Under the pieces are notes generated by a model. That model ran no database searches, had not been told where the DNA came from, and saw only the letters and a list, made by a program, of their open reading frames with translations. Source: Comamonas sp. lk (GTDB taxonomy: Bacteria; Pseudomonadota; Gammaproteobacteria; Burkholderiales; Burkholderiaceae_C). Taken from it: a DNA stretch of 64,000 nucleotides. The DNA is taken from the NCBI GenBank assembly GCA_945925985.1, contig CAMELV010000007.1, positions 62,001 through 126,000 on the forward strand. The letters are read 5' to 3'. The translations under genes and the position numbers were made by a program. Below, in pieces: positions 1-7,628 of the stretch. Within the stretch, counting starts at the first letter, position 1, and each line of letters begins with the position of its first letter.

Positions 1-1282
1 GGGTGGCCGTCATCATCAGCAGGTGGGGCTCCTGCGCCTCGGCGCTGAGCTTGGCGCGCAAGGCCAGTCGCTGGGCCACACCAAAGCGGTGCTGCTCGTC
101 GATGATGGCCAGCGCCAGTTGATGGAACAGCACCTTGTCTTGGATGACGGCATGCGTGCCGACCACCAACGCCGCCTCGCCGCTGGCAATCAGCGCCAGC
201 ATGGCACGGCGCTCTTTTGGTTTTTGGCTGCCGGTGAGCCAGGCCGTCTTGACCCCCAGAGGCTCGAGCCAGCCCACCAGCTTGGCGAAATGCTGCTCGG
301 CCAAGATCTCGGTCGGCGCCATCAGGGCGCACTGCCTGCCCGCGTCAATGCACAGCGCCGCCGCCAGCGCCGCCACCACGGTTTTACCCGCGCCCACATC
401 GCCCTGTAGCAAGCGGTGCATGGGCACCGGCCGGCCCAGATCGCCAGCAATCTCGGCTTGCACCCGTCGCTGCGCCCCGGTCAGGGCAAACGGCAAGGCT
501 GCCTGCAGCCGATCGGCGAGCCCCGCGCCCGGGCCCGGCTGGGGCGCCAGCACTGGCGCCAGCAAGCCGGCACGGGCACGGCGAGCTTGCAATTGCGACA
601 ACTGCTGCGCCAAAAGCTCCTCGGCCTTGAGCCTCTGCCAGGCCGGATGGCTGCGGTCTTCCAGCGTCGCCAGCGCCACATCGGGCGCCGGATGATGCAA
701 AAATGATAGCGAACTCTTCAACCCCCATAAGGGCTGAGGGCCGATTTTCTTTAAATCCTCTGTAGGAATGGTGTCGGCGAGTTCGGCACGAGCCAGCCCG
801 TTTTGCACCGCGCGCCGCAGGTAGGCCTGCGGCAAGCCGGCCGAGGTCGGGTAGACCGGCGTCAGCGCTTGCGGCAGTTCGCCGCCAGCGGCCTGAAACG
901 ATGGGTGCAACATCTGCCAACCCAAAAAACCGCCGCGCAGCTCGCCACGGGCACGGATGCGCTTGCCAGGCGCCAGGGCCTGCTGCTGGGAGGGGTAAAA
1001 GCTGAAAAACCGCAACGTGCAGGTGTCAGAGCCATCATCCACCGTCACCAGCAGTTGCCGGCGCGGCCGCAGGGTGACCTCGCTGGCGGTCACCATCACC
1101 TCGATTTGAACCACCTCGCCGTCCCGTGCCTCACTTAGGCGGGTGATGCGGGTCTCATCTTCGTAACGCAACGGGAGGTGCAAGGCGAGGTCGATGTCAC
1201 GCCGCAGGCCGAGCTTGAGCAGGGCTTTTTGTGGGCCAGTCAGCGGTCGGGCTGGGCTGGTAGTCGACGCGGCGGTGGTCAT
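1..1282 (-). CDS. recG: ATP-dependent DNA helicase RecG, N-terminal part (cut by window edge)
   Basis: RecG unwinds and reverses stalled replication forks and branched DNA in the cytoplasm. About 427 of the usual roughly 690 residues are visible; the C-terminal helicase lobe lies outside the window. The N-terminal half has the OB-fold 'wedge' region (reads LHLPLRYEDETR near residue 35). The Walker A motif GDVGAGKT is at residues 294-301, the DEQH box (IIDEQHRFG) at about 395-398, and the visible part ends in the motif III sequence LLMMTAT. The ATG at 1280-1282 is the first in-frame start and gives the family's usual N-terminus. The gene reads out of the left edge. The catabolic operon upstream is transcribed in the same direction, and no clear terminator is visible in 1283-1379. 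Confidence 0.93.
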   Translation of the reverse strand, partial: MTTAASTTSPARPLTGPQKALLKLGLRRDIDLALHLPLRYEDETRITRLSEARDGEVVQIEVMVTASEVTLRPRRQLLVTVDDGSDTCTLRFFSFYPSQQQALAPGKRIRARGELRGGFLGWQMLHPSFQAAGGELPQALTPVYPTSAGLPQAYLRRAVQNGLARAELADTIPTEDLKKIGPQPLWGLKSSLSFLHHPAPDVALATLEDRSHPAWQRLKAEELLAQQLSQLQARRARAGLLAPVLAPQPGPGAGLADRLQAALPFALTGAQRRVQAEIAGDLGRPVPMHRLLQGDVGAGKTVVAALAAALCIDAGRQCALMAPTEILAEQHFAKLVGWLEPLGVKTAWLTGSQKPKERRAMLALIASGEAALVVGTHAVIQDKVLFHQLALAIIDEQHRFGVAQRLALRAKLSAEAQEPHLLMMTAT

Positions 1283-1379
1283 CCTGGGATTGTGTCGCAC
1301 TGCCCGACTGACCCGCAACTCAACAGCGTCAGGGGTGCCAGCTCAAGACGTGGCCTGCGGGCAGCCGCTGACTCAGGGC

Positions 1380-1682
1380 CTAAACTTCAAAGTCGACGAC
1401 CCGGCGCTCCGACTGAGCCTCAGCGACAAATGGAACGATGGCCTGGTGCAGCGGGTGTACCTGGTAGCCCTGTAGCGCCTCCAAACTGATGAACTCTGAG
1501 TACAGAGTGATGTCACTGCTGCTGTCAGTCACCACCACGTTGATGCCGAGTTCGATATGCAGCAATCCGGGAATCTGACCGCGTAGCGCCTCAACCTTCG
1601 CCTTGATCAGGCGGGCATTGGTGGCTTTGTCGTTGCCGTGCGCTGAGTCCTTCAATCGCCAAAAAACAATGTGTTTGATCAT
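1380..1682 (-). CDS. Dabb-family (stress-responsive A/B barrel) protein
   Basis: A 100-residue protein beginning MIKHIVFWRLKD, the typical N-terminus of the Dabb dimeric alpha/beta-barrel fold. Further family features are the central KVEALRGQIPGL helix and a C-terminal VVDFEV strand. Members include small cyclases, decarboxylases and proteins of unknown role, so the reaction cannot be assigned. The ATG ending at 1682 is preceded by AAAGGACGG, a good ribosome-binding site, and was preferred to a longer in-frame start at 1802. It is the last gene of the minus-strand operon that starts near 7402, 16 bases after the SDR gene. A small accessory role in the same pathway is inferred from position. 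Confidence 0.85.
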   Translation of the reverse strand: MIKHIVFWRLKDSAHGNDKATNARLIKAKVEALRGQIPGLLHIELGINVVVTDSSSDITLYSEFISLEALQGYQVHPLHQAIVPFVAEAQSERRVVDFEV

Positions 1683-1698
1683 GGTTCGCCGTCCTTTG

Positions 1699-2505
1699 TT
1701 AAAAGCTGCCCGGATAGGCACCACCATCGGCCAGGATGTTCTGTCCGGTGATGTAACTCGCATGCTGACTGCAGATAAAAGCGCAAATTGCGCCAAACTC
1801 ATCTGCCGTCCCCAAGCGGCCGGCCGGAATGGATTGCCGACGCCGCTCCAGCACCAGGTCGATGGTCTGCCCAGGCTTTTGCGCGGCTGCTTCGACCGTC
1901 TTTCTCAGCCGGTCGGTGTCAAAGGCGCCTGGCAGCAGGTTGTTGATGGTGACGTTGGCCTGGGCCAATGGACTGCGGGCCAGCCCGGCCACGAACCCGG
2001 TCAATCCACTGCGGGCGCCACTGCTGAGCCCCAGGTTGTCGATCGGCGCCTTGACGGTGGTGGATGTGATGTTAATGATCCGGCCAAACCGGCGGGCCGC
2101 CATACCATCCACGGTGGCCTTGATCAATTCGATCGGCGTCAGCATGTTGGCGTCAACGGCGGCGATCCAGTCGTCGCGTTGCCAATCGCGAAAGTCACCC
2201 GGCGGCGGTCCACCCGCGTTGGTGATCACGATGTCGAAATTGGTGCCCGGCCCGCCCGGATGGGCAAAAACAGCAGCGCGCCCCGCGCCCGAGGTGATGT
2301 CGGCAGCCACACCGATGACCTGTTGCGCCAAGGCGTCCACCCGCAACCCCTGCAGTCGCTGCACGGCCAACTGCAAAGGTCCCTCGGTCCGTGCGACCAC
2401 CACCACGCTGACGCCCTCTCGCACGAGAGCCTCCGCGCAGCCGTAGCCCAAGCCCTTGCTGGCACCACACACCAGGGCCCAACGGCCCGTTAATCCTAAA
2501 TCCAT
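1699..2505 (-). CDS. SDR-family oxidoreductase lacking the usual YxxxK motif
   Basis: A 268-residue Rossmann-fold protein with the NAD(P)-binding motif GASKGLGYG near residue 13, NAGGPPPG near residue 90 and a strand ending NITS. Where classical SDRs carry the catalytic Tyr-x-x-x-Lys, it reads LGLSSGARSGL, with Ser and Arg in place of Tyr and Lys. A known SDR subgroup has a similar LSN..R sequence here, so this is probably a true subfamily trait and not a lesion. The C-terminus (ITGQNILADGG) is normal. The ATG at 2505 follows AAGGGGAGAAG and was chosen over an upstream start at 2559. It sits between the MarR gene and the Dabb gene. Its substrate is unknown. Confidence 0.85.
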   Translation of the reverse strand: MDLGLTGRWALVCGASKGLGYGCAEALVREGVSVVVVARTEGPLQLAVQRLQGLRVDALAQQVIGVAADITSGAGRAAVFAHPGGPGTNFDIVITNAGGPPPGDFRDWQRDDWIAAVDANMLTPIELIKATVDGMAARRFGRIINITSTTVKAPIDNLGLSSGARSGLTGFVAGLARSPLAQANVTINNLLPGAFDTDRLRKTVEAAAQKPGQTIDLVLERRRQSIPAGRLGTADEFGAICAFICSQHASYITGQNILADGGAYPGSF

Positions 2506-2574
2506 GGCTCTTCTCCCCTTCTGCTCAAAAAACGGCTTATCTTGCACTGGGCATAACACCCGCCGCTGCCAAAC

Positions 2575-3204
2575 CTAAGAATTCAATCGTTTCTTGGCGC
2601 GCGCGGGTTGCTCGTCGCTGGCAAGTTGCTGCAACTGCTCCGGGCCGTGAAACGGGTATAAATCCTGCGCCTCAAGCGCCAGGAGTCGGTCGTTTATTTT
2701 GCGTAAGAAGCCAAACGCCACCGCTCGCTCACGCGCCGGGATGTCGCTCAACATGGCGTCATGAACCCGCAAGCTCAATTCATTGCAGTCGCGGGCAAGT
2801 TCCAGGCCGGCTGGCGTCAGGGTCACCAACACCGTGCGGTTGTCCTGTCTGGAACGCCGCCGCCTGATCAGACGCTTTTTGTGCAGGCCCTGCAACTGGC
2901 TCGAGATGGTGGACTGCGGCAGAACCATCAGTTCACCCAACTCGCCCGTGCGCAATTCTTTTTTTTCCAACAGCAAGACCAAAATCCGTGCTGAAAAATG
3001 ATTCAGGTCATGTTCGCGAAAATGGCGGTTGCCAATGGTGGCGACCCGCGCGCTGGCCACGTGCACCAGAAAAGTCAGCCGATCAGCCAATGCCACCGCG
3101 GGCAGCGCCGCAGCGGATGACGCTGCAGCACCGCCCACACTCTCAGCCACAACCGTTCCCTCCGCTTGCAAAGGCTTTATCGGCGTTGGCGCCCGGGTGG
3201 CCAT
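2575..3204 (-). CDS. MarR-family transcriptional regulator
   Basis: A 209-residue protein with a winged helix-turn-helix: the recognition region LGELMVLPQSTISSQLQGL at about residues 85-105, followed by a basic wing (RRRRSRQDNR) and VLVTLTPAGLEL. MarR proteins are usually dimeric repressors released by aromatic or phenolic ligands. The approximately 40-residue Ala/Pro-rich N-terminal extension is unusual for the family. The start lies only a few bases after the stop of the Rieske oxygenase gene, so the two are probably translated together. The AT-rich palindrome at 7484-7503, in the divergent region heading this operon, is a candidate operator (inference). Confidence 0.9.
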   Translation of the reverse strand: MATRAPTPIKPLQAEGTVVAESVGGAAASSAAALPAVALADRLTFLVHVASARVATIGNRHFREHDLNHFSARILVLLLEKKELRTGELGELMVLPQSTISSQLQGLHKKRLIRRRRSRQDNRTVLVTLTPAGLELARDCNELSLRVHDAMLSDIPARERAVAFGFLRKINDRLLALEAQDLYPFHGPEQLQQLASDEQPARAKKRLNS

Positions 3205-3206
3205 GA

Positions 3207-4376
3207 TCAGGCCGGCTGGTCAGGGCCACCGGACGGTGCCATGAACGCGGCGACCATCTTGTGGAAATGCTGGACCGCTGGCTCGTTACGGCCAATCGTG
3301 AACGCGGTGTTGGCGCCCGACTTAAGCCCAGCTTGAACGCCAGCACCAATCACATAATCTTCATCGCGCACAGCCTGCAGCACGATCTGGCTGAAAGCCT
3401 CGGTAGCCTGCTTCTCTTGCTCGGTCACCGGTCGTTTAGCCGCCAATACGGATTGCCGGGTCACGGTGGTATCGGGCGTGGGTCCGGGGAAGACCTGGCT
3501 GACCAAACAGTGGTCGCCCAGCACGCCCGATATGGCCAAATTAGGAAACCCGAGGTGGATGCGGCGAATATGGGTTTCCGGCTCCCATTGGGCCTCTGGC
3601 GTGCTGGGCAAGTCGGCCAGGCTACGCCGCCCGAACACGATCCTCTGGTGCGGGCCATAGGTGTCGTGCAGTGTGAGGTTGCCAATGGTGAATTTGCCAA
3701 CCGTGTTCACGTGCACCGTGTTGTGGTGATACGACTCCAGGTAACCCTCCCAAGCGACCTTCCAGCTCGGTCCGGGGATGTCACGCTGGTCGTAGAGATA
3801 CCAGCGTTCCAGGTTCAGGGTATCCAGCTGCGTGGAGAAATCGCCCAGCCAGTCATCAATCTGGAAGGACTCCCCGGGCGTCAATTTCACCCAAATGAGT
3901 CCGGAGCGCTCAGCGCAAGCCAATTCGGTCAGCGAGTGGGTTTCGGCACTCACCTCGCCAAAGGTTGAGGCGCCGTAGAGTCCGGTTAGTTTGCCTTGAA
4001 TGTCGTATTGCCAGGCATGGTAAGGGCAGACAAAGCGCTCGGCTGTCCCGGTGCCGTGCTGGCACAGCTGGGCTCCGCGATGCCGGCAGGCATTCAAAAA
4101 AGCCCGCGCCACACCGTCGGCGCCGCGCACCAGAATCAGAGGCACCTCCATCACTGTCATGGCTCGGTAGCTTTTCGGCTCGGGCAACTCCAAGCTCAAG
4201 GCCAAGGCCAGCGGCAAGTGCTTGAACAGACGGTCGACTTCCCTTTTGTATTGAGCGGGATCGATATAGGACGCTAACGGTTGACTCAAGGTGTCTGCCG
4301 CTTGGTCAGTCCCTTTGGTCTTGAGGTGATTGAGCGCACGCTTGACCAGGGTCATCGATTCACTGTCAACTGCCAT
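3207..4376 (-). CDS. Rieske-type aromatic ring-hydroxylating oxygenase, large subunit
   Basis: A 389-residue non-haem iron oxygenase. The [2Fe-2S] Rieske domain has CRHRGAQLC (about residue 92) and CPYHAWQY (about residue 115). The catalytic domain has the ferrous-iron ligand stretch ESYHHNTVH near residue 214, and an acidic partner in DEDYVIGAG near residue 340. Such enzymes insert one or both atoms of O2 into aromatic or other C-H substrates and need an electron-transfer chain. No ferredoxin or reductase gene is nearby. The ATG at 4376 is preceded by AGGGGAA. The upstream neighbour (4435-5001) is an NTF2/SnoaL-fold protein, the same fold as ring-hydroxylase beta subunits, and could serve as one. 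Whether it is a mono- or dioxygenase is not resolved. Confidence 0.9.
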   Translation of the reverse strand: MAVDSESMTLVKRALNHLKTKGTDQAADTLSQPLASYIDPAQYKREVDRLFKHLPLALALSLELPEPKSYRAMTVMEVPLILVRGADGVARAFLNACRHRGAQLCQHGTGTAERFVCPYHAWQYDIQGKLTGLYGASTFGEVSAETHSLTELACAERSGLIWVKLTPGESFQIDDWLGDFSTQLDTLNLERWYLYDQRDIPGPSWKVAWEGYLESYHHNTVHVNTVGKFTIGNLTLHDTYGPHQRIVFGRRSLADLPSTPEAQWEPETHIRRIHLGFPNLAISGVLGDHCLVSQVFPGPTPDTTVTRQSVLAAKRPVTEQEKQATEAFSQIVLQAVRDEDYVIGAGVQAGLKSGANTAFTIGRNEPAVQHFHKMVAAFMAPSGGPDQPA

Positions 4377-4434
4377 GTTTATTCCCCTGATTTATCTTGC
4401 TCAATCCGTTGATCCAGCCGCTGATCAAGACGCT

Positions 4435-5001
4435 TCAAGCCCCACGGCCATGTTCGCGCTCAAACGCTTGCCAAGCTGGCAGCGACTCCGGAAAGTCTGC
4501 CGGCAGCTGGTTGCCGCCCATGGTCACCCGCGTGATGCTGTTGAACACATGGGTGTAATCCTTGGCCGGCACGTAGTAGAGAAACTTCAGAATCCGCTTT
4601 CGGAACACCCAGCGGCCTTCAAGCTTGCAGTACTCGTCCTCGTAGCGCATTGCAGAGAGACTGACCTCCTGGTTGGGACAGGTTTCGGCATGGCTCAGCA
4701 CCAGACCCGTCGCACGATCTGGGTTGGCGGCGTCGAAGTTCACGAAATGATCATGCGTCCAGTGGTAGCCCGGGCCACGGATCTTGAAAATGCGCACATA
4801 CATCGCCAAGATCTCGTCACGGCCGTTGGCCGCCAGCAATTTACTGGGAGAGTCAAGAACAGCATCTGGCGAAAAAAGCGTCTTCAGTCGCTCAATGTCG
4901 TGTTCGTCACAGGCGATGGCGTAGGCGCTAACCAATTCCGATATCTCAGCGCGCGCCTCCAACATTGAAACGCGTCGCAGCAGGTCCTCTAAGTTCACCA
5001 T
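4435..5001 (-). CDS. SnoaL/NTF2-like protein, possible oxygenase small subunit
   Basis: A 188-residue cone-fold (NTF2-like, SnoaL_4 type) protein. It starts with a helix (LLRRVSMLEARAEI) and then SAYAIACDEHDIERLKTLF, the typical opening of the fold, followed by GRDEILAMY and a beta-rich C-terminal half. Members act as small isomerases, hydratases or dehydratases, or as beta subunits of ring-hydroxylating oxygenases. It directly precedes the Rieske gene, which supports but does not prove the subunit role. It is longer than the usual 150-170 residues of beta subunits. The ATG at 5001 has a GGAG ribosome-binding site about 8 bases upstream. Confidence 0.8.
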   Translation of the reverse strand: MVNLEDLLRRVSMLEARAEISELVSAYAIACDEHDIERLKTLFSPDAVLDSPSKLLAANGRDEILAMYVRIFKIRGPGYHWTHDHFVNFDAANPDRATGLVLSHAETCPNQEVSLSAMRYEDEYCKLEGRWVFRKRILKFLYYVPAKDYTHVFNSITRVTMGGNQLPADFPESLPAWQAFEREHGRGA

Positions 5002-5019
5002 AGTAAATCTCCGTTGGGT

Positions 5020-6384
5020 TTAAAGTTCTTCTGGTTGTGCTGGCAGATTCTGACCGGTCCCGCCAAATGCAAATTCACGCGTGAGCTGCTGCCCCATCGA
5101 GGGCATGCGCCAGCCACCCAGCGCTTTACGCTCACGCGGCGGCGACAGATCGACGGTTTTGCCATCAAGGAATACTTGGCAGATCCGACCGGGCTCGCCC
5201 AAAATGGCCACGTTCTGCGAGGGGTCGCCATCAACCACCAATAGATCGGCCTTCATGCCGGGCGCCACGACCCCTGTTCGGCCAGCCATTTTCAGAGCGA
5301 AGGACCCGGCACCCGTCGCGCAATGGATGGCCTCCAGGCTGCTCATGCCGAAGTAGCGCATGAAGACTTCCATCTCCCGGTAATGCCAATGGCCATAGGG
5401 CACCATGGAAAAACCCGCCTCGCTGCCGGTCAAGAGCGGTACCCCAGCAGCGACCAACCGACGCATGCTTGCCGCCGAATCAGTGATCTCACGCTCAAAC
5501 AAGCTGATAAGTGCGGGATCGGTCCCCAGCCGATGGCCGTAGTCGACCATATTGGCCTGGAACGTAAACGCCGGACAGATCGGGATTTTTTTATCGATCA
5601 CCAGGTCCAGGGCTTGCTCATCCATGCCGGTGCCATGAAAGATCAGATCGACCCCTGCCTTGGCGGCACGGTAGGTCGACATGCTGCCCCGGCAATGGCC
5701 CATCACCGGCACGCCCAGATCGTGGGCCAGCTCACAGATCAGGTTCAACTCTTCCTGCGTCCAACTGCACTGCTCGCCCAGATGGGCGTAGCGCGGAACG
5801 ACGCCTGAGACATGCACCTTGATCCAGTCCGCCCCGACCTTGACCTGGCGCCGCACCTCGGCCACGATCTCGTCCTTGCCCTGCACCGACTTGTAGTAAC
5901 CGGTGATGCCAGTGTCATTGATCAGCCGTCCGGCAGTACCGCCTACTGCCGTGATCAGGGCATAACAGCCGCAGGAAATCCGGGGTGCCTCAATGACGCC
6001 CGCCTCCGCGGCATCCCGCACATCGACCATGTTTTCAAACACCGAGTCGGGGTCCAGAATACCGGTCACGCCAGCCCGCAGCAGCTTCTTCGCGTTGTAC
6101 GCGGCCACCAATGCCGACAAGGCATTGCGCCGTTGGTAAAAGATTTCGGGGTTGGAAGCAGCGTCGTCAAACGATAGGTGACAGTGCGCGTCAATCAGCC
6201 CAGGCATCACGGTCTTGCCGACAAGGTCGATCCGCCGGGCGTGCTGCAGATGAGCAACCCGGCGCAAGGCCTCCTCGCCCAGTGCAGCAATCTGGTCGCC
6301 CTCGATCAAGACCGCCGCAGAAAACGGCGCGCGCCCATTGCCATCAATGACCTGTGCGTTATCAAGAAGAACCGCCTGATTCAT
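5020..6384 (-). CDS. Amidohydrolase-superfamily protein, imidazolonepropionase-like
   Basis: A 454-residue metal-dependent hydrolase. The N-terminal beta-sandwich leads to the metal site motif LIDAHCHLSF (about residue 62). Further along are WIKVHVSG (a possible carboxylated lysine), VMGHCRG and IFHGTG, which supply the remaining histidine ligands. C-terminal GMKADLLVVDGDPS completes the composite domain. Where relatives usually have GTDAG with the catalytic Asp, this protein reads LTGSEAG, with Glu at that position. Such enzymes hydrolyse cyclic amides, lactams or related C-N and C-O bonds. It is the second gene of the minus operon, followed at close spacing by the SnoaL-like gene. Substrate unknown. 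Confidence 0.87.
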   Translation of the reverse strand: MNQAVLLDNAQVIDGNGRAPFSAAVLIEGDQIAALGEEALRRVAHLQHARRIDLVGKTVMPGLIDAHCHLSFDDAASNPEIFYQRRNALSALVAAYNAKKLLRAGVTGILDPDSVFENMVDVRDAAEAGVIEAPRISCGCYALITAVGGTAGRLINDTGITGYYKSVQGKDEIVAEVRRQVKVGADWIKVHVSGVVPRYAHLGEQCSWTQEELNLICELAHDLGVPVMGHCRGSMSTYRAAKAGVDLIFHGTGMDEQALDLVIDKKIPICPAFTFQANMVDYGHRLGTDPALISLFEREITDSAASMRRLVAAGVPLLTGSEAGFSMVPYGHWHYREMEVFMRYFGMSSLEAIHCATGAGSFALKMAGRTGVVAPGMKADLLVVDGDPSQNVAILGEPGRICQVFLDGKTVDLSPPRERKALGGWRMPSMGQQLTREFAFGGTGQNLPAQPEEL

Positions 6385-6388
6385 GGCC

Positions 6389-7402
6389 TCAAGCCCTTAA
6401 CAACCGGCGGGCATTGACAGCCAATTCAGGCGCAATCACATCCGCCCCAAGCGCCTTGTCAGCATCCGGTTCGTCCCACCCGGCAAAATTGGTGCCATAG
6501 ACGAGATGATCGCCACCAACCACCGCCGTGAGCAGCGGGATGATCTGGGGGTGATCCACATGGGTATCAAACCAAAGCCGTTTGAGCCGCTGCTCAAAAG
6601 CACCCTCCGGCCGCAGGGCTGCGGGCGCCCAGGGTCGTTTGCGAGCCCCCTTGGCCATCCGCCCCACCAGCAGCGCCGTACCACCACCCCCGTGACTCAG
6701 GCAAATGTCCAGCCCCGGGTGTCGATCCAGCACCCCGCCGTAAATCAGGGTGGCCACAGCCAAGGTTTCCTGCGCGGCGAAACCAGCAATGATGTCCAAC
6801 TCAAAGCGCTTCAATGCCGAATCACCGGTCGGACCATCGATCCCGGCGGGCCCGGGGTGAATAAACAGTGGCACGTTCAGTCGGACCGCCTCGGCATAAA
6901 GCACATCCATCGCCGCGTCATCGAGAGGCTGAGGCGCATCGGAACCGAAGGAGGCGCCCATCAAACCCAACTCGGTCACAGCGCGGCGCAATTCGTGCGC
7001 GGCCTCATCAGGCGACTGCAATGGCAGCGCAGCAAGCCCTGCCAATTTCTCAGGGTGTTGTTGCACGACGGCAGCCAAGGCGTCATTGTGGACCCGACAA
7101 AACTTCACAGCCTGCTCGACCGGAATGAAGTGCAGGTAAGTCAAGGGGTTAGGCGATACCACCTGAAAATCAATGCCTCGCTCTGCCATGCGACGCAGAC
7201 GGACGTCGACATCCATGAAGGGGCTGCCAACGTACTTGACACCATTGAGTCGGTAGTTTTTCCCGACCTGAAAGAACGGCGATCCGTCAGGGTTAGTCCC
7301 CATGAAGGGGCCATAGTCACCCGCCGCGCCAATCGTCTTCACAAGAACGATGTGCGCATGCAGATCCACCACCTTGGCATCAGACAGTCCAGGCTTCTTC
7401 AT
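6389..7402 (-). CDS. Amidohydrolase_2-family hydrolase/decarboxylase (ACMSD-like)
   Basis: A 337-residue TIM-barrel metalloenzyme. It opens with VVDLHAHIV (metal ligands H-x-H) and contains LFIHPGP and DICLSHGGGG as later histidine ligands. Relatives include aminocarboxymuconate-semialdehyde decarboxylase and aromatic-acid decarboxylases that act on ring acids without an organic cofactor. The ATG at 7402 is preceded by CAAGGGAATG, a better start than the upstream ATG codons at 7420 and 7450. It is the first gene of the minus operon and lies opposite the plus operon across the regulatory region 7403-7628. Decarboxylation or hydrolysis of a ring acid is a reasonable guess, not proven. Confidence 0.87.
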   Translation of the reverse strand: MKKPGLSDAKVVDLHAHIVLVKTIGAAGDYGPFMGTNPDGSPFFQVGKNYRLNGVKYVGSPFMDVDVRLRRMAERGIDFQVVSPNPLTYLHFIPVEQAVKFCRVHNDALAAVVQQHPEKLAGLAALPLQSPDEAAHELRRAVTELGLMGASFGSDAPQPLDDAAMDVLYAEAVRLNVPLFIHPGPAGIDGPTGDSALKRFELDIIAGFAAQETLAVATLIYGGVLDRHPGLDICLSHGGGGTALLVGRMAKGARKRPWAPAALRPEGAFEQRLKRLWFDTHVDHPQIIPLLTAVVGGDHLVYGTNFAGWDEPDADKALGADVIAPELAVNARRLLRA

Positions 7403-7452
7403 GTTTTCATTCCCTTGCATCGAAACTAGCGACAAATACCGGGCAACCACCC

Positions 7453-7481
7453 TTGTGCAGAAAATCCGGCAGTGATACGAT
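7453..7481 (+). promoter_or_regulatory. Candidate promoter for the plus operon at 7629
   Basis: TTGTGC (7453-7458) and TACGAT (7476-7481) are separated by 17 bases and resemble a weak sigma-70 promoter. The AT-rich palindrome at 7484-7503 follows directly, so a bound repressor would cover the transcription start. The boxes match consensus only partly. Confidence 0.3.
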
Positions 7482-7483
7482 TT

Positions 7484-7503
7484 AATTTATATCAAGATAA
7501 ATT
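7484..7503. promoter_or_regulatory. AT-rich palindrome, candidate MarR operator
   Basis: The sequence is AATTTAT, then ATCAAG, then ATAAATT: two perfect 7-base inverted arms around a 6-base centre. It lies between divergently transcribed genes. Size and symmetry match the operators bound by MarR dimers, and a MarR gene lies in the minus operon. Its right arm runs into TTGGATCG, which recurs near the GntR gene at 28816. Confidence 0.45.
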
Positions 7504-7539
7504 GGATCGGTTTCGTTGAATGTACCTGCGCTGATATCC

Positions 7540-7581
7540 CCAGTCAAGAGGCCTGGTCAATTGCCCAGGCCTCTTGACTGG
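7540..7581. repeat. Perfect 17-base inverted repeat in a divergent promoter region
   Basis: The left arm CCAGTCAAGAGGCCTGG (7540-7556) and right arm CCAGGCCTCTTGACTGG (7565-7581) are exact reverse complements with an 8-base spacer (TCAATTGC). As RNA this would fold into a very stable hairpin in the leader of the plus operon, ending 47 bases before the first start codon. No T-run follows, and there is no upstream gene to terminate on either strand. A regulatory hairpin or large operator is more likely than an ordinary terminator. Confidence 0.6.
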
Positions 7582-7628
7582 ACACCTCCTTGATGAAGCA
7601 ATTACCTCGAAAGTAACATGAAAGTAGC

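Noticed and set aside
1283-1379. Terminator between the catabolic minus operon and recG
   Set aside because: Only short imperfect inverted repeats were found (for example CTGCGGGCAG). Nothing convincing.
1603-2493. 296-codon plus-strand open frame
   Set aside because: It lies antisense to the SDR and Dabb genes and has the composition of a shadow frame in GC-rich DNA.
7540-7581. Large inverted repeat as an intrinsic terminator
   Set aside because: It lacks a T-run on either strand and lies between divergent genes, so there is no transcript to terminate; a regulatory role is more likely.
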